Part shown: positions 8,634 through 19,155 of the stretch, piece by piece
How positions within the stretch are numbered: position 1 is the stretch's first letter
Layout of the letters: each line of letters starts with the position of its first letter
Assembly: GCF_002238045.1 (NCBI RefSeq)
Contig: NZ_NBYO01000002.1
Location: 822,633 to 886,632 of the forward strand
Length of the DNA stretch: 64,000 nt
Origin: Notoacmeibacter marinus
Lineage (GTDB): Bacteria; Pseudomonadota; Alphaproteobacteria; Rhizobiales; Rhizobiaceae
Direction: 5' to 3'
Position numbers and translations under genes: made by a program
The notes under the pieces: model-generated
Seen by the model: only the letters and a program-made list of their open reading frames with translations
Told to the model about the DNA's origin: nothing
The model's database searches: none

Positions 8634-9886
8634 GAGGGCGATCCTTCGTTGAGCGGAACGGGCTGCATCAAAGGCGCGGTATCCACCACCCCGCCTGGCA
8701 GAAGGGCCGGAAATTCCCGTTGCGCCCAGCGGATCAGCTGAACGGCGGGGCTGCCGACGAGCAGATGCGCCGCCGGTTGGGTCCAGAGCACCTCGTCCAT
8801 CCGGTCATTGGGCCGGAATGGCTGATCGGCGATGCCGTCGCCATCGATGTCGAAGGCGGCGTGATCGGACCAGTAATTGCCCCGGCCCTCTTCGCTCCAG
8901 TCATGGCGTTTGGAGCCGACATATTTGACCTGCGTCCGGTTGCCGATAAAGGCGTTGCCGCTGATGGCGTTGCGCTCCGAACCGGCGGTGAAATGAATGC
9001 CGATCGGACAACGCTCGAACCGGTTGTCGGCGATCCGGTTGCGGTTGGCATTGTACATGAAGAGGCATTTCTTGCCGCCATCGCGCACCAGATTGCGCTC
9101 AATGGCCGCGTCATTGGCGTAGTTCAGCATGATGCCGTGGTCGCGATCGCCATCCGACACATTGCCGCTCATGCGGATATGGCGGCTATACATGACCGCA
9201 TAGCCCAGATGATTGCCGGTCGAGACATTGCCGGCGATCTCCGCGCCATTCGCATACATGAAATGGATGGCGAAGCGCAGCTCCGAAAAGCGGTTGCGGT
9301 AGAAGCTGTCATTGTGGCTGGTGTTGACGAAGATGCCGTCGCGGCCGAGCCGCACGCTATTGTCTTCGACAACGACGCCGGGCGCGTTCCAGATATAGAT
9401 GCCGTTGCCCCTGGCGTTCATGCGGTGATCGTCGCGGCCGGTGATCGTGTTTCGCCGCACCTGCGCGTCGGCCGCGCCATGCACGTCGATGCCGTGGAGA
9501 TTGCCGGTCACGATATTGTCTTCGATGACGGCGCGGGCGGCCTTCTGCGTCAGCTTGATGCCGGAATCGAGGGTCTCGTGCGAGGAACCCGAACCGGTGA
9601 CGCGCAGGCTGGAAACCGTGACATCGGGCGCATCGACAACGATGACCGTGCCGGTGCCTGGCCCTTCGATATGCGCCCCTTCGCCGCGCAGCGTCAGCGG
9701 TCGCTCGATTACGATCGGCCCTTTATACGCGCCGGGAGACAGGCGAAGCACGTCCCCCGACGCGGTCGTTTCGAGGGCCGCCGCGAGCGCGCCGGGCCGT
9801 GCCTCCACGACGATCTCGGCCGCATGGGCCGTGACCGCCGGGAAGCAGGCGACGAACGCAACAAGGATCGCGGCAGCCGGTTTCAT
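8630..9886 (-). CDS. nosD: NosD, periplasmic CuZ-maturation protein
   Basis: The ATG at 9886 gives 418 residues and a Sec signal peptide (MKPAAAILVAFVACFPAVTA); the upstream ATG at 9946 would run into nosZ and is rejected. The mature protein is a right-handed parallel beta-helix of carbohydrate-binding/sugar-hydrolase (CASH) repeats, visible as repeated short turns such as IEDNIVTGN, VEDNSVRLG and ISGNAFIGN. NosD is the periplasmic subunit of the NosDFY complex. Its start is 4 bases after the nosZ stop. No deviation from the family is evident. Confidence 0.95.
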   Translation of the reverse strand: MKPAAAILVAFVACFPAVTAHAAEIVVEARPGALAAALETTASGDVLRLSPGAYKGPIVIERPLTLRGEGAHIEGPGTGTVIVVDAPDVTVSSLRVTGSGSSHETLDSGIKLTQKAARAVIEDNIVTGNLHGIDVHGAADAQVRRNTITGRDDHRMNARGNGIYIWNAPGVVVEDNSVRLGRDGIFVNTSHNDSFYRNRFSELRFAIHFMYANGAEIAGNVSTGNHLGYAVMYSRHIRMSGNVSDGDRDHGIMLNYANDAAIERNLVRDGGKKCLFMYNANRNRIADNRFERCPIGIHFTAGSERNAISGNAFIGNRTQVKYVGSKRHDWSEEGRGNYWSDHAAFDIDGDGIADQPFRPNDRMDEVLWTQPAAHLLVGSPAVQLIRWAQREFPALLPGGVVDTAPLMQPVPLNEGSPS

Positions 9887-9890
9887 GGCG

Positions 9891-11816
9891 TCAGGTCGCC
9901 CGCGGTTCGACGAACATGCGGCCGCGCATTTCCATATGCAGCGCATGGCAGAACCACTGGCAGTAGAACCAGTGGACGCCGGGCCTGTCGGCGATGAACG
10001 TCACCGAGGCCGTTGCTTTGGGCGCGACCTCCATGGCGACGCCGAAATTGGCCAGGGTGAAGCCGTGGGTCAGATCGTCGATGTCGTCGATATTTGTCAC
10101 ATAGACCGTGACTTCGTCGCCCTGCTTGACCGTGAACTTGTCGAGGCTGAAGACCGGCGCGGCGGAGTGCATGTAGACCCGCACCTTGTTGCCGTCGCGG
10201 ATCGGCTCCGGCGCACCGTCTTCCAGATCGACGCCATCGGCCTCTGCCTGCTTGCGCGCATCCTCCCACATCGGATCGTCGCGGTCCCAGACGACCTTCG
10301 GGCTCACCTTCGACCGATGCACCAGAATGGAATCGTGCGGTTCGGCGAAGGTCGCACCGTCGTGCACGACTTTCATCTCGTCCGATGAGAGGTCGATCAG
10401 CTGTTCGCATTCCGGCTTGAGCGGCCCGACATTCAGGAACCGGTCCTTGGAGAACTTGTTCATCGAGATCAGCCACTTGCCATCGGCCTCGGCGGTCTCG
10501 CCCATCGTCGTGGAGTTGTGGCCCGGCTGGTAGTGGACATCGACCTTGGAGATGATCGGGTCGACCTCCTCGCCCGCATATTGGCGGATCGCCTTGCCGA
10601 TGTTCCACTTCACCACCTGGCTGTCGAGAAACAGCGTGGTGAAGGCGTTGCCCTGGCCGTCATAGGCCGTGTGAAGCGGGCCGAGGCCGAGTTCCGGTTC
10701 GCCGACAATGGCCGAGCGAGGATCGGCATCGCCTTCGAACAGGGCGTCGAGCTTCTCGACATCCATGATCGAGACGGTCGGCGACAATTTGCCGTTGATG
10801 ACCACATGCTTCTTGTCCGGCGCGGTGTTGATGCCGTGCGGCGAGTTCGGGATCGGAATGTAGCGCGTATATTTCGAGCCCTTGCGGCCATCGAGGACCG
10901 GCACGCCGTTCATTTCGGTGTAATCGCCGGCGGCGACGCCCTCTTCGATCCGCTTGATGTTGAAGACCACCACATGGTCGGTCTCCGACGCGGTCATCTC
11001 GGCGAGGTTGACGCCCATCTCCGAATTGTAGGAGGTGGAGAAGGCGTATTTGCCCTGATAGTCGCAATCGGTGTTGTCCAGATTGCCATCGACGATCACC
11101 TGCCAGGCCACCTCCATCGTGTCGCCATCGATGGCGGTGTAGATGCAGCGATAGGCCGACGGATCGTCGAGGATCCGGCCGTCATTGGGCAGCGGCGCTT
11201 CGTGCTCGCCATTGGCGAAGATGTAGCCCGTGCGCGGATATTTCTGCGGCCGCATGCCGTGAATGTCGTGCGCATTTGGGATCTCGATGATCTTGTCGCA
11301 CTTCATGACGTCGCAGCGCACACGCGCCACGCGTGTATTGGCCTTGTCGTTCATAAACAGATAGCGGCCATCATAGGTGCCGTCGGTGAACGACATGTGG
11401 GGATGGTGCAGGTCGCCATTGTCGTAGGTGACCTTGCCCTGAGCGGCCAGATAGGCCTTGGTTTCCGGCAGAAGGCCCTCGGTCAGGATCTTCAGGCTCT
11501 CATTGGTCTGGCCCCAGCCGGTGGCCGAGCAGCGGTTGAACACCGGCACGCGCATTAGCTCGCGCATTGACGGCACGCCCAGAATGCGCAGTTCGCCCGT
11601 TTGGCCGGACGACCAGAAGCCGTAATATTCGTCGAGTTCTCCGGGCGCCAGATGCGGCGCGCCGGCGGTTTCCGCGCGGGCGGGCGAAATGGCGTTGCCA
11701 GCCAGCATCGCGCCGCCGATACCAGTCCCGGCTGCAACCGCGCCAACGGCGCTGGCGGAAAGGAGATCGCGGCGCGAAACGCCCAGTCCCCTGGTGGTTT
11801 TGTCGGTCATCGTCAT
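9891..11816 (-). CDS. nosZ: Nitrous oxide reductase (clade I NosZ)
   Basis: This 641-residue enzyme reduces N2O to N2 in the periplasm. A twin-arginine signal ([17 protein letters not shown]) marks clade I. The seven-bladed propeller holds the histidines of the CuZ centre, seen in [35 protein letters not shown] and EPHDSI. The C-terminal cupredoxin domain has the CuA site [14 protein letters not shown]. The gene lies between nosR and nosD, overlapping the nosR stop (ATGA). Electron supply is likely from the nearby pseudoazurin or from a cytochrome c. All the expected ligands are seen, so the enzyme should be functional. Confidence 0.97.
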   Translation of the reverse strand: MTMTDKTTRGLGVSRRDLLSASAVGAVAAGTGIGGAMLAGNAISPARAETAGAPHLAPGELDEYYGFWSSGQTGELRILGVPSMRELMRVPVFNRCSATGWGQTNESLKILTEGLLPETKAYLAAQGKVTYDNGDLHHPHMSFTDGTYDGRYLFMNDKANTRVARVRCDVMKCDKIIEIPNAHDIHGMRPQKYPRTGYIFANGEHEAPLPNDGRILDDPSAYRCIYTAIDGDTMEVAWQVIVDGNLDNTDCDYQGKYAFSTSYNSEMGVNLAEMTASETDHVVVFNIKRIEEGVAAGDYTEMNGVPVLDGRKGSKYTRYIPIPNSPHGINTAPDKKHVVINGKLSPTVSIMDVEKLDALFEGDADPRSAIVGEPELGLGPLHTAYDGQGNAFTTLFLDSQVVKWNIGKAIRQYAGEEVDPIISKVDVHYQPGHNSTTMGETAEADGKWLISMNKFSKDRFLNVGPLKPECEQLIDLSSDEMKVVHDGATFAEPHDSILVHRSKVSPKVVWDRDDPMWEDARKQAEADGVDLEDGAPEPIRDGNKVRVYMHSAAPVFSLDKFTVKQGDEVTVYVTNIDDIDDLTHGFTLANFGVAMEVAPKATASVTFIADRPGVHWFYCQWFCHALHMEMRGRMFVEPRAT

Positions 11817-14035
11817 GCTCCTTGTGTAGGTTCGATGAGGGTGGGCCGGCTCTTATTGGACGGTTCGGCCGGATTGATTGCGGAGGAATGGGGGCTGTTG
11901 CTGCGCATGAATTTGGCGCGTTTCGCATCGCGCTTGATGACCACCGGGCACTTGGTCGGGCTCTGGTAGAGAACCTGGCAATGCAGGCACTGGTGGCACT
12001 CATTGGGATTGATGTGCCCTTCGGGATGGATGGCTTGCACCATGCATTCATTGGCGCAGCGCTTGCAGGGATTGCCGCATTCCCGGTAGCGCTTGAGCCA
12101 GTCGAACATGCGCAGCCGCGCCGGAATGGCGAGCGCGGCGCCGAGCGGGCAGAGATACCGGCAGTAGAAGCGTTCGATGAACAGCCCCGCGGCAAGCAAT
12201 GCCACCACGAAAGCGACATAGGGCCAGTCGCGTTGGAACTTCAGGATGATCGCCGTCTTGAAAGGCTCGATTTCGGACAGCTCCTCCGCCAGGGAGAGTG
12301 AATAGAGCGAAACGCCGAAGAGACCCAGAAAGATGATGTATTTCAGCGGCCAGAGCCGTTCATGCAGGCCCCATGGCACGGTGATCTGCGGAATGCGTGC
12401 GAGTTTGGCCAGCCGGTTGGTCAATTCCTGCAGCGCTCCGAACGGGCAGAGCCAGCCGCAGAAGACGCCCCGCCCCCAGAACAGAAGCGAAGCGGCAACG
12501 GAGAACCACAGAACGAAGATCAACGGATCCATCAGAAAGGCCGACCAGGAGAAATCGGTCGTTGCCGCCGAGACGAAGGCCAGCACATTGACGACGGACA
12601 ATTGCGCGTTGGCGTACCAGCCGAGGAAAAAGAGTGTGAAAGTGAGAAAACCGATCCGGAACCAGAAGGTGAAGCGCTCGCTGCGCGTGATCTGCATCTG
12701 AAAAAAGAAGACGCCGGTGAGAACGAGCAGCGCTACGCCGAGCACGGCGACTTCGACAGTCTTCGCCTCCCAGATCCGCTTCCACAGATGGGTCAGTTCG
12801 CCGGGATCGGAAGCGGCCAGTTCGCCGGACACTTGCGGTTCGGCGGTAGGGGGCTCGGGAGAGACCGTCTCGACGAAACGGTCCGGCAGGACGTAGCCGA
12901 GATCGAAGGTCGTGAACACCTTGTCGATCGGCCCCACCGGCCTCTGAACCAGAAGCTGCAAACGGAACGGCTCGGCCGGATCGAAGCCGACATCCGCAGG
13001 AATTCTGAACAGATCGAGTTCGTTGAAGGATGGCGCCCCTTCGGCTGCGATTCTGCCGAGACGCCGGTGCTGCCGGTCGAAGAAGCGCACCGAAACGTCG
13101 CCTTGCACGAGCTGGATACGGTCGAAAATGCCGCCGCGCACATAGCCCGATCCCTTGAACGAATAGCGACCTCGTCCGGCAACGAGTATGGCGTGTTCGC
13201 CTTCACTAAGCCAGCTTTGCAGATTGCCGTATTCCGCCGGGCCGAGAAGGCTTTTGCCGATCTCCGGCACCGAGACCAGCGCCATGCGCATATCGACAAA
13301 GGGGTCGGACGGATCGCCGGGTTCGGGCCGGGCGCTCGCCCGTTCATCGCCCAACGCGGCGAAGGCGGCATTGACCTGCCCCACATCGAGCGTCAGCGGC
13401 CGGATCGACCCGTCGCCCGCCAGGGTCGGCCAGTCGACAATCGCCGGATCGGGATCGGCTTTCAGCGTTTTCGTGATGCCGGACGTTTCCTCGACCATCA
13501 GTCCGCCGAGACCGAGCGAGCGGGCGACCTTCAGTCCCGCCCGCACGATGGAATCGTCGATCACCATGATCGTGACCGTTGCGCCGGAAACGATGTCGAG
13601 ATCGTGGGCGGAGCCCCCAGCTTCGGCTTCTGCGATCAGATCGAGACCGACATAGCGGTCGATGACAGCGTTGATTTTCGATTCCGGAATGCCGATCAGC
13701 ACGATCGGCTCGGAGTGCTCGACCATGCGAAGGCCCGTCACCTTCGCATCGGCGTCGACCCCGACGAGAATATGAATTGGCTTGCCGGAATAGCCTGTCG
13801 TCGTGACAAAATCCGAGGTCAGAAAGACATGGCCCAGCGTCTCGCCGTTCCGAACGGCCGGCACCACCGCACCTTCGGCCAACGGCGTCCCGTAGCTCTG
13901 GGCGCCGGGCACGATCTCCGCTACGGGCACATCGTCGAGATAGGTGTTGAGAAGCGGTGCCGCGTATCCCGGAACCGAAAGGGCCAGGATGGCAAGCACC
14001 GCCATCATGCCGGTCACCCAGAATCGCCGAGCCAC
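11813..14035 (-). CDS. nosR: NosR, membrane iron-sulfur flavoprotein for N2O reduction
   Basis: A 740-residue protein with an N-terminal signal, a periplasmic FMN-binding domain containing the attachment motif SGATVT near residue 150, several membrane helices, two cytoplasmic CxxxCP motifs (FCGWLCP and YCRYLCP), and a C-terminal two-cluster ferredoxin domain ([12 protein letters not shown] and CHQCLHC). NosR is needed for nosZ expression and for electron delivery to NosZ. It is the first gene of the minus-strand nos operon and has a TTGAC-type box about 70 bases upstream. Confidence 0.96.
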   Translation of the reverse strand: MARRFWVTGMMAVLAILALSVPGYAAPLLNTYLDDVPVAEIVPGAQSYGTPLAEGAVVPAVRNGETLGHVFLTSDFVTTTGYSGKPIHILVGVDADAKVTGLRMVEHSEPIVLIGIPESKINAVIDRYVGLDLIAEAEAGGSAHDLDIVSGATVTIMVIDDSIVRAGLKVARSLGLGGLMVEETSGITKTLKADPDPAIVDWPTLAGDGSIRPLTLDVGQVNAAFAALGDERASARPEPGDPSDPFVDMRMALVSVPEIGKSLLGPAEYGNLQSWLSEGEHAILVAGRGRYSFKGSGYVRGGIFDRIQLVQGDVSVRFFDRQHRRLGRIAAEGAPSFNELDLFRIPADVGFDPAEPFRLQLLVQRPVGPIDKVFTTFDLGYVLPDRFVETVSPEPPTAEPQVSGELAASDPGELTHLWKRIWEAKTVEVAVLGVALLVLTGVFFFQMQITRSERFTFWFRIGFLTFTLFFLGWYANAQLSVVNVLAFVSAATTDFSWSAFLMDPLIFVLWFSVAASLLFWGRGVFCGWLCPFGALQELTNRLAKLARIPQITVPWGLHERLWPLKYIIFLGLFGVSLYSLSLAEELSEIEPFKTAIILKFQRDWPYVAFVVALLAAGLFIERFYCRYLCPLGAALAIPARLRMFDWLKRYRECGNPCKRCANECMVQAIHPEGHINPNECHQCLHCQVLYQSPTKCPVVIKRDAKRAKFMRSNSPHSSAINPAEPSNKSRPTLIEPTQGA

Positions 14036-14101
14036 TGTCCATTCCCGAATTGGTGTCGTTCAAACTCATTCTGACACTTGCCGATCGACGGCCATGGCGA
14101 C

Positions 14102-14115
14102 TTGACCAAAGTCAG
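14102..14115. promoter_or_regulatory. Crp/Fnr-type box upstream of nosR
   Basis: TTGACCAAAGTCAG is a near-perfect TTGAC-N4-GTCAA element, the kind bound by FNR-family NO sensors. It is centred about 73 bases before the nosR start. It is paired with a mirrored copy at 14229. Confidence 0.7.
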
Positions 14116-14228
14116 GCGAAAGGCGCTTCGTTGAGGAAAGATGACGCAAGGAATGAACGCCGAACGGTCGGACCCCCTTGGTCGGGCGACCATAAACGAC
14201 ATTCGACGCTCCCGATCCCAGGCGAAAC

Positions 14229-14242
14229 CTGACCAAAGTCAA
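14229..14242. promoter_or_regulatory. Crp/Fnr-type box upstream of nnrS
   Basis: CTGACCAAAGTCAA has the same core (GACCAAAGTC) as the box at 14102, with the imperfect half on the opposite side. It lies about 140 bases before nnrS. The 340-base nosR-nnrS interval contains these two boxes and no gene. Confidence 0.65.
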
Positions 14243-14375
14243 GTCCGGCCTTGGGATCGTGTGCCAAAGTCGACGTCAAAATCGAGAGCCTTGCGCCATA
14301 TCGAACAGCCAATGCGCTCGTGACGACGCATAAGAACCGGTCGGTCAGGCGCTCCAACCCTTCAGCGAGTAACCC

Positions 14376-15575
14376 ATGCCGCTATCGTCCGCAGAACAGA
14401 TACGGCGTTGGCAGGGTCCGGCCCTGCTATCCTACGGTTTTCGGCCATTCTTCCTTTTCGGCGCGCTGTGGGCCGGCTTCGCCATGGTCGTCTGGATCGT
14501 GACGCTGTCCGGCGCGCTGTCCCTGCCTTCGCGTTTCGACCCCGTGTCATGGCACGCCCACGCCTTTCTCTTCGGCTATCTCAGCGTCATCATCGCCGGT
14601 TTTCTGCTGACGGCGGTGCCGAACTGGACGGGACGACTGCCAGTGGTCGGCTGGCCTCTCGGATTGCTGGCGGCGATATGGCTTGCCGGGCGCGTCGCGA
14701 TTTTCTTCTCGGCCTATCTCAATCCGGTTTTGGTTGCCGCGCTGGATCTGGCATTCACCGTTCTGCTCGGCGCGGTCATCCTGCGTGAAATCGTCGCGGG
14801 GAAGAACTGGCGCAACCTGATCGTCCTGGCGCTGCTGGCGGTCTTCACGCTCGCCAACCTGCTCTATCATCTGGAAGCGGCATGGGGCGGCTATCCGGCA
14901 GGTGGTTTCGGCATCCGACTCGGCCTCGGTGCGGCTTTGACGATGATCGCCGTCATTGGCGGCAGGATCATCCCCTCCTTCACCCGCAACTGGCTGGTCC
15001 AGCAGAAAAGCACGGTGCTGCCGGTGCCGCCGATGCAACCTTACGATAAGGGGCTGCTCCTGTTCAGCATTGGCGCCCTTTTGCTTTGGGTGCTGCTGCC
15101 GCAATATTTTCTGACCGGCCTTGCGCTCATTCTCCTCGGTTTCGGCCATCTATTCCGGCTCGCCCGCTGGCGGGGTATCCTGACCCATGCCGAAGCGCTG
15201 GTCGCGATCCTTCACATCGCCTATCTGTTCGTGCCGCTCGGCGCACTGGCCGTCGGTGCCGCGATCCTCTGGCCGGCAGCGGTCCCGCTTCAGGCGGCCC
15301 AGCATCTGTGGATGGCCGGCGCGATCGGCACGATGACGCTGGCCGTCATGACACGCGCAACGCTCGGCCATACCGGCCAACGGCTCCACGCGGATCGATG
15401 GACGGTCGTCATCTACCTGGCCATCACCGGCGCAATGGCCCTTCGCTTCGCGCAATCCTTCGTGTCCCTGCCGGCGATGTTGGAGATTGCCGGTATCTTG
15501 TGGTGCATCGCCTTTTTCGGCTTCGCCTTGGCCTACGGACCGGCGCTTCTTCAGCAGCGCAAACGCAGCGTATGA
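14376..15575 (+). CDS. nnrS: NnrS-family heme-copper membrane protein
   Basis: A 399-residue, highly hydrophobic protein with about 12 predicted membrane segments. The N-terminus LLSYGFRPFFLFGALWAG and the WHAHAFLFGYLSVIIAGFLLTAVPNWTG block with its histidines are characteristic of NnrS. NnrS contains heme and copper and protects cells against nitrosative stress or iron-nitrosyl formation during denitrification; its exact reaction is not settled. It is divergent from nosR and shares the intergenic region with two Crp/Fnr-type boxes. It ends 86 bases before the convergent nirV. Confidence 0.93.
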   Translation: MPLSSAEQIRRWQGPALLSYGFRPFFLFGALWAGFAMVVWIVTLSGALSLPSRFDPVSWHAHAFLFGYLSVIIAGFLLTAVPNWTGRLPVVGWPLGLLAAIWLAGRVAIFFSAYLNPVLVAALDLAFTVLLGAVILREIVAGKNWRNLIVLALLAVFTLANLLYHLEAAWGGYPAGGFGIRLGLGAALTMIAVIGGRIIPSFTRNWLVQQKSTVLPVPPMQPYDKGLLLFSIGALLLWVLLPQYFLTGLALILLGFGHLFRLARWRGILTHAEALVAILHIAYLFVPLGALAVGAAILWPAAVPLQAAQHLWMAGAIGTMTLAVMTRATLGHTGQRLHADRWTVVIYLAITGAMALRFAQSFVSLPAMLEIAGILWCIAFFGFALAYGPALLQQRKRSV

Positions 15576-15661
15576 CAAGTTCTGAGCGGATGGGGGCCAA
15601 CCGGCTTGTTTGTCCGCTGCCGGAGGCAATTTTCGTGGGGCAACTCAGACAAGCCCGCAAA

Positions 15662-16411
15662 TCAGTCGGTGGGCGGTTCGTCATCCGTCACGAGGCGCAG
15701 GCCGAGATGCGCGGGGGGCGAGCCGACGGCGCAGCCGCCCCGCGCCGGGTCTCGTTCCAGAAAGGGAATGGTGGTCACATGCTCGCCGGCAACAAGAAAG
15801 GCCGGGCAGTGTTCGGGATCGATGTTGCTGGAGTAGCAGTCATGTGTCCATTCCCAGACCGGTCCGTCCAGATCGCCGATACCATCTGGTGATCGGGAGT
15901 GGGAGCCGATCAGTTTGAGTGTCCGGCTCTTTTGCTCGTCGAGGACATAGGCGGACGCCCAGCTCAACTCGGGCGCGTCGAAGATCGGATCGGCCTTTTC
16001 CGGCATAACGGTTTTCGCCATCTCAGCCCATTCGGCCGCGCTTGGCAGACGGAAGGAATGGCCGGTCCGCTCGCTGACCCAGCGAACATATTGCATAGCG
16101 TCGTCGTGATTGAGGCCGGTCGCCGGCAGACGCGCCGGATCGGCTCCGGTGCTGGAGCGCAGTTTCAGATCGCAACCGCCATCCTCGTGGCAGACGTTCC
16201 ACTCTGCGACCGACAGTTCATAAGGCTGAACCCAAAGTGTTTTCGGCCGGCCTTCGACGACAAGTCTGACGGGAACGGTTTCCGGCAGGACCGATAGATC
16301 GCCGGATCGCCCGCCCCAGTCGACAAAAGCGAGAGCCCCCGCTGTCACGGCAATCCCGGCCAGACCGATACCGGCCAGGATGAGAACATGCGTGGCAGTG
16401 GGAACTCTCAT
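15662..16411 (-). CDS. nirV: NirV, formylglycine-generating-enzyme-like protein
   Basis: This 249-residue protein has an N-terminal membrane anchor or signal (VLILAGIGLAGIAVTAG) and an FGE-sulfatase fold, with VWEWTHDCYSS near residue 185 and the closing RGGCAVGSP...LGLRLV block. NirV proteins are encoded downstream of nirK in many denitrifiers; their role is unproven and the active-site cysteine pair of true formylglycine-generating enzymes is not clearly present. It begins 17 bases after nirK, so the two are co-transcribed. Confidence 0.88.
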   Translation of the reverse strand: MRVPTATHVLILAGIGLAGIAVTAGALAFVDWGGRSGDLSVLPETVPVRLVVEGRPKTLWVQPYELSVAEWNVCHEDGGCDLKLRSSTGADPARLPATGLNHDDAMQYVRWVSERTGHSFRLPSAAEWAEMAKTVMPEKADPIFDAPELSWASAYVLDEQKSRTLKLIGSHSRSPDGIGDLDGPVWEWTHDCYSSNIDPEHCPAFLVAGEHVTTIPFLERDPARGGCAVGSPPAHLGLRLVTDDEPPTD

Positions 16412-16428
16412 CTCAGGGACCCTTCAAT

Positions 16429-17640
16429 TCAGGTTTCCGATGTGCGCGGTGCGACCACCTGCTCCATCAGCGCGTTGTCCCATTCGCCATCGACCACGAA
16501 ATGGGCAGTTGCGCCCAGAAGAGCGGCCTCGATCAGATTGTGGTTGACGTAGGCGTAGACGCCCGGCTGCTTGAAGGTGTATATCGCTGCGCCGGCGCTG
16601 CCGCCGCGGATGAACCACGTTTCGAGGCCGGTCTGAGGTGCGTCGGTGAACGATCCGCTCTCCCAGACATAATCGCCATGACCGCCGATCAGGTGCGGCC
16701 GTGTATCGCGGTTGGCCTGATTGTGAATCATCAGGACGGTCTTGCCGACTTCCGACTTCAGCGCATTAGAGCCGGTCAGCGCTCCGACTGCACCGTTGAA
16801 GACCGAATGCGTCGGCGTCAGCGTCCGCATGGCTTCCAGCGAATCCGCGTAATCGTCGCCGGCATTGGCGTAGGTCTTGTAGGTTCCGTCGGCGTTCTTC
16901 GGCAGATAGTAGTCCTGCTCGCCAATATAGGCGATCTCGTCATAGCGCAGCGGATTGCCGTCGCCGTCCTTCAGACCGTCGCGGGGCAGAACCATGACAG
17001 CCCCGTTCATGCCGTGGCAGACATGGTAGGGGATCATCGCGCCGCCGGGCGCGCAGTGATAGGTGAAGAGACCGGCCTTCGTGGCTTTCCAGCGCAGCAC
17101 GGTTTCCTCGCCCGGGTAGATGTGGGTGAGCCCACCGCCGCCGAGCGCGCCCGTGGAGGCGTGGAAGTCGATATTGTGCTCCAGCTGGTTCTTCGACGGG
17201 CTGCGCAGCGTCAGTTCGACATAATCGTCCTGATGGACGATGATGAGCGGGCCCGGAACGGACCCGTGATAGGTCATAGCCCAGATCGATGCGCCGCTGT
17301 CTTCGTCGACGACCATCAGCCTCTCGTCGACGGTCATCGTGATCTCTACGATTTTCGGATCGCCGCTGGCGACCTGGTCGTGCTTGGGCGCAAAGGGCGG
17401 CCTTACCAGTTCCTGTTTGACCCGTTCATAGCCGGTCAGATCGGCTGGAGCGGCTTTCTCCTGCTGCACCCGAAGAATGGCCGGGTTCGGCATTTTCGGC
17501 ATTTTGGGCATGATCGTGCCCGCGGTCGGGGCAGCCGTTGCAGCGGCTCCCGTCAATGTCGCGGCGCCGGCCAGCGCTGTGCCGAGGAGGACGGTCCGGC
17601 GTGTTGCGGAGACCGATCCGCTTTCGTTCGATTTGGTCAT
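16429..17640 (-). CDS. nirK: Copper-containing nitrite reductase (NO-forming)
   Basis: A 403-residue NirK with a Tat-like signal ([20 protein letters not shown]), then a Met/Pro/Lys linker (MPKMPKMPN), and two cupredoxin domains. Copper ligands are visible: HNIDFHAST and LTHI (types 2 and 1), [17 protein letters not shown] (type 1 Cys, His, Met) and VNHNLIEA (type 2 His), with the catalytic His in [13 protein letters not shown]. The enzyme reduces nitrite to NO in the periplasm as a trimer, with pseudoazurin as donor. It starts 50 bases after the pseudoazurin gene. All ligands are in place. Confidence 0.96.
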   Translation of the reverse strand: MTKSNESGSVSATRRTVLLGTALAGAATLTGAAATAAPTAGTIMPKMPKMPNPAILRVQQEKAAPADLTGYERVKQELVRPPFAPKHDQVASGDPKIVEITMTVDERLMVVDEDSGASIWAMTYHGSVPGPLIIVHQDDYVELTLRSPSKNQLEHNIDFHASTGALGGGGLTHIYPGEETVLRWKATKAGLFTYHCAPGGAMIPYHVCHGMNGAVMVLPRDGLKDGDGNPLRYDEIAYIGEQDYYLPKNADGTYKTYANAGDDYADSLEAMRTLTPTHSVFNGAVGALTGSNALKSEVGKTVLMIHNQANRDTRPHLIGGHGDYVWESGSFTDAPQTGLETWFIRGGSAGAAIYTFKQPGVYAYVNHNLIEAALLGATAHFVVDGEWDNALMEQVVAPRTSET

Positions 17641-17690
17641 GTCATTCTCCTATTGTGTAGGACATCGAGGCCATCGGTTGAGGGCCGTGT

Positions 17691-18128
17691 TCAGAGGTTG
17701 GAGAGAGAATTTTCCAGCCGTTGCTTGGCTTTCGGCGGCAACCGGCCTTCCAGGTAGTTGGCTGGCATCTCGGCCTCGTCGCCGACGGCAATGGTCATCA
17801 CCATGCCCATGGCGAAGTGCGGCTTGCACATGACGCCATAGATGCCCGGCGCTTCCAGCGTGACTTCGATCTCTTCGTTGATCTTGCCGGCAAAGGGCTC
17901 GGCCCCTTCGGGGATCATGCCCTTGATGGATTCGGCGTTGTGCCCCTTATCCGCGGCGATGAACTTGACCGTATCGCCGGGCTGAATCCGAACGAAGGCG
18001 GGTTCGAACACCATCGTGCCCTCCTCGCCCTTGTTCAGCATTTCCACTTCGACGGTAGCGGCCGTTGCTGCGCCCGCGAGTGCGAGTGCGATCACCATCG
18101 CTGCGCTGATCCTGGCGAACATTGCCAT
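17691..18128 (-). CDS. Pseudoazurin (blue copper electron carrier)
   Basis: A 145-residue protein with a 23-residue signal peptide and a cupredoxin domain. Type 1 copper ligands are His in KGHNAESI, and Cys, His and Met in MCKPHFAMGM, which is the classical pseudoazurin spacing. It carries electrons in the periplasm from the bc1 complex or cytochromes to NirK, and may serve NosZ. It is the first gene of paz-nirK-nirV, and a TTGCG-type box lies about 60 bases upstream. Confidence 0.95.
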   Translation of the reverse strand: MAMFARISAAMVIALALAGAATAATVEVEMLNKGEEGTMVFEPAFVRIQPGDTVKFIAADKGHNAESIKGMIPEGAEPFAGKINEEIEVTLEAPGIYGVMCKPHFAMGMVMTIAVGDEAEMPANYLEGRLPPKAKQRLENSLSNL

Positions 18129-18187
18129 TTCCTTTCTGTATTGGAATGTCGAACACCCTCTTTTAGGAAGGATGTCGCACAGGCATA

Positions 18188-18201
18188 TTGCGCCAGAACA
18201 A
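18188..18201. promoter_or_regulatory. NnrR-type box between pseudoazurin and nnrR
   Basis: TTGCGCCAGAACAA matches TTGCG-N4-CGCAA except for two positions of the second half. It sits about 60 bases before pseudoazurin and 70 bases before nnrR, so it could act on both divergent units. Confidence 0.55.
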
Positions 18202-18270
18202 ACTTTGATCCGGTCGTGGCAGGGCCGGCCGCAAATCCGGCAGGATCGTAGGAAACGCTAGGATGGAACA

Positions 18271-18969
18271 GTGGCCAAGCTAGACGAAAGCCTCCTCGCT
18301 CATCTGCCGCCCTTCTCGCTGCTTGGCCGCGAGCAGATCCGTGAAATCCTCGATCTCGCCACCTCCCAGCGCTTCGAAGAGGGAGCAACGGTCTATCATG
18401 AGAGCGAGGACGCAGGACGGTTCTACCTCCTGCTGGACGGCACGGTGCGCGCCTTGCACATTACCCCTGAAGGCGAGCATGTGACGGCGCTCCACGTGCC
18501 GGCGGGCCAGCTTTTCGGAATCGCGCGGGCGCTTGGCCGGTCGACCTATCCGGCAACCGTCGAGACGGTCTCCGAAGCGATCGTCTTGTGGTGGCCGATG
18601 AGTTTGTGGCCGCAATTCATCGCCCGCTACGAGGGCTTTGCCACGGAGACTTACCGCACCGTCGGCGAACGGCTCGGCGAGATGCAGACCCGCATCATCG
18701 AATTGTCGGTCCTGCATGTGGAGCAGCGCGTGGCCAGTACGCTTCTGCGTCTGGTCGACCAGACGGGCCGTAAGGCCGAGGGCGGCATTCTCATCGATTT
18801 TCCGATCACAAGGCAGGATCTGTCGGACATGACGGGCACGACCCTGCATACGGTCAGCCGTCTTCTCAGCGCGTGGCAGAAACAGGGGATCGTCGAGAGC
18901 CGGCGCAAGCAGATCATGGTCTGCGAACCACAGAGCCTGACGGCTCTCAGCACCGCCCGACCGGCCTGA
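18271..18969 (+). CDS. nnrR: NnrR, Crp/Fnr-type NO-responsive regulator
   Basis: A 232-residue Crp/Fnr-family protein starting at a GTG with AGGA upstream. It has a cNMP-like sensor barrel (residues 20-130), a dimer helix and a C-terminal winged helix. The recognition helix reads TTLHTVSRLLSAW: His stands where FNR has Glu, while Ser-Arg is kept. There is no FNR-type cysteine cluster, as expected for NnrR. It activates nirK and nor genes in response to NO. It sits between paz-nirK and norCBQD, both of which carry TTGCG-type boxes, and this arrangement supports the name. Confidence 0.92.
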   Translation: MAKLDESLLAHLPPFSLLGREQIREILDLATSQRFEEGATVYHESEDAGRFYLLLDGTVRALHITPEGEHVTALHVPAGQLFGIARALGRSTYPATVETVSEAIVLWWPMSLWPQFIARYEGFATETYRTVGERLGEMQTRIIELSVLHVEQRVASTLLRLVDQTGRKAEGGILIDFPITRQDLSDMTGTTLHTVSRLLSAWQKQGIVESRRKQIMVCEPQSLTALSTARPA

Positions 18970-19079
18970 GCCGCGACGCGGATCGCGCTTTCCCAGCATT
19001 CATCGTCATCGATGCCGCCTCTGGTTCGCCATTTGCAGGCGTTCCGGCCGCCGGCCTTTCCGAATGATCGTTCCGAACG

Positions 19080-19093
19080 TTGCGTTGGCGCAA
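19080..19093. promoter_or_regulatory. Perfect NnrR box upstream of norC
   Basis: TTGCGTTGGCGCAA is a perfect TTGCG-N4-CGCAA palindrome centred about 70 bases before the norC start. This is the consensus described for NnrR in other alphaproteobacteria. Confidence 0.8.
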
Positions 19094-19155
19094 ACTCGCC
19101 TGCGCTCGCGCTGACTAGACAGAAGGGAATTGCAACCGGGAAAGGAGACCTGCGG

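Noticed and set aside
12362..14074. A 570-codon plus-strand reading frame opposite nosR
   Set aside because: nosR on the minus strand has all family motifs. The opposite frame has no family features and a composition typical of the antisense of a GC-rich gene.
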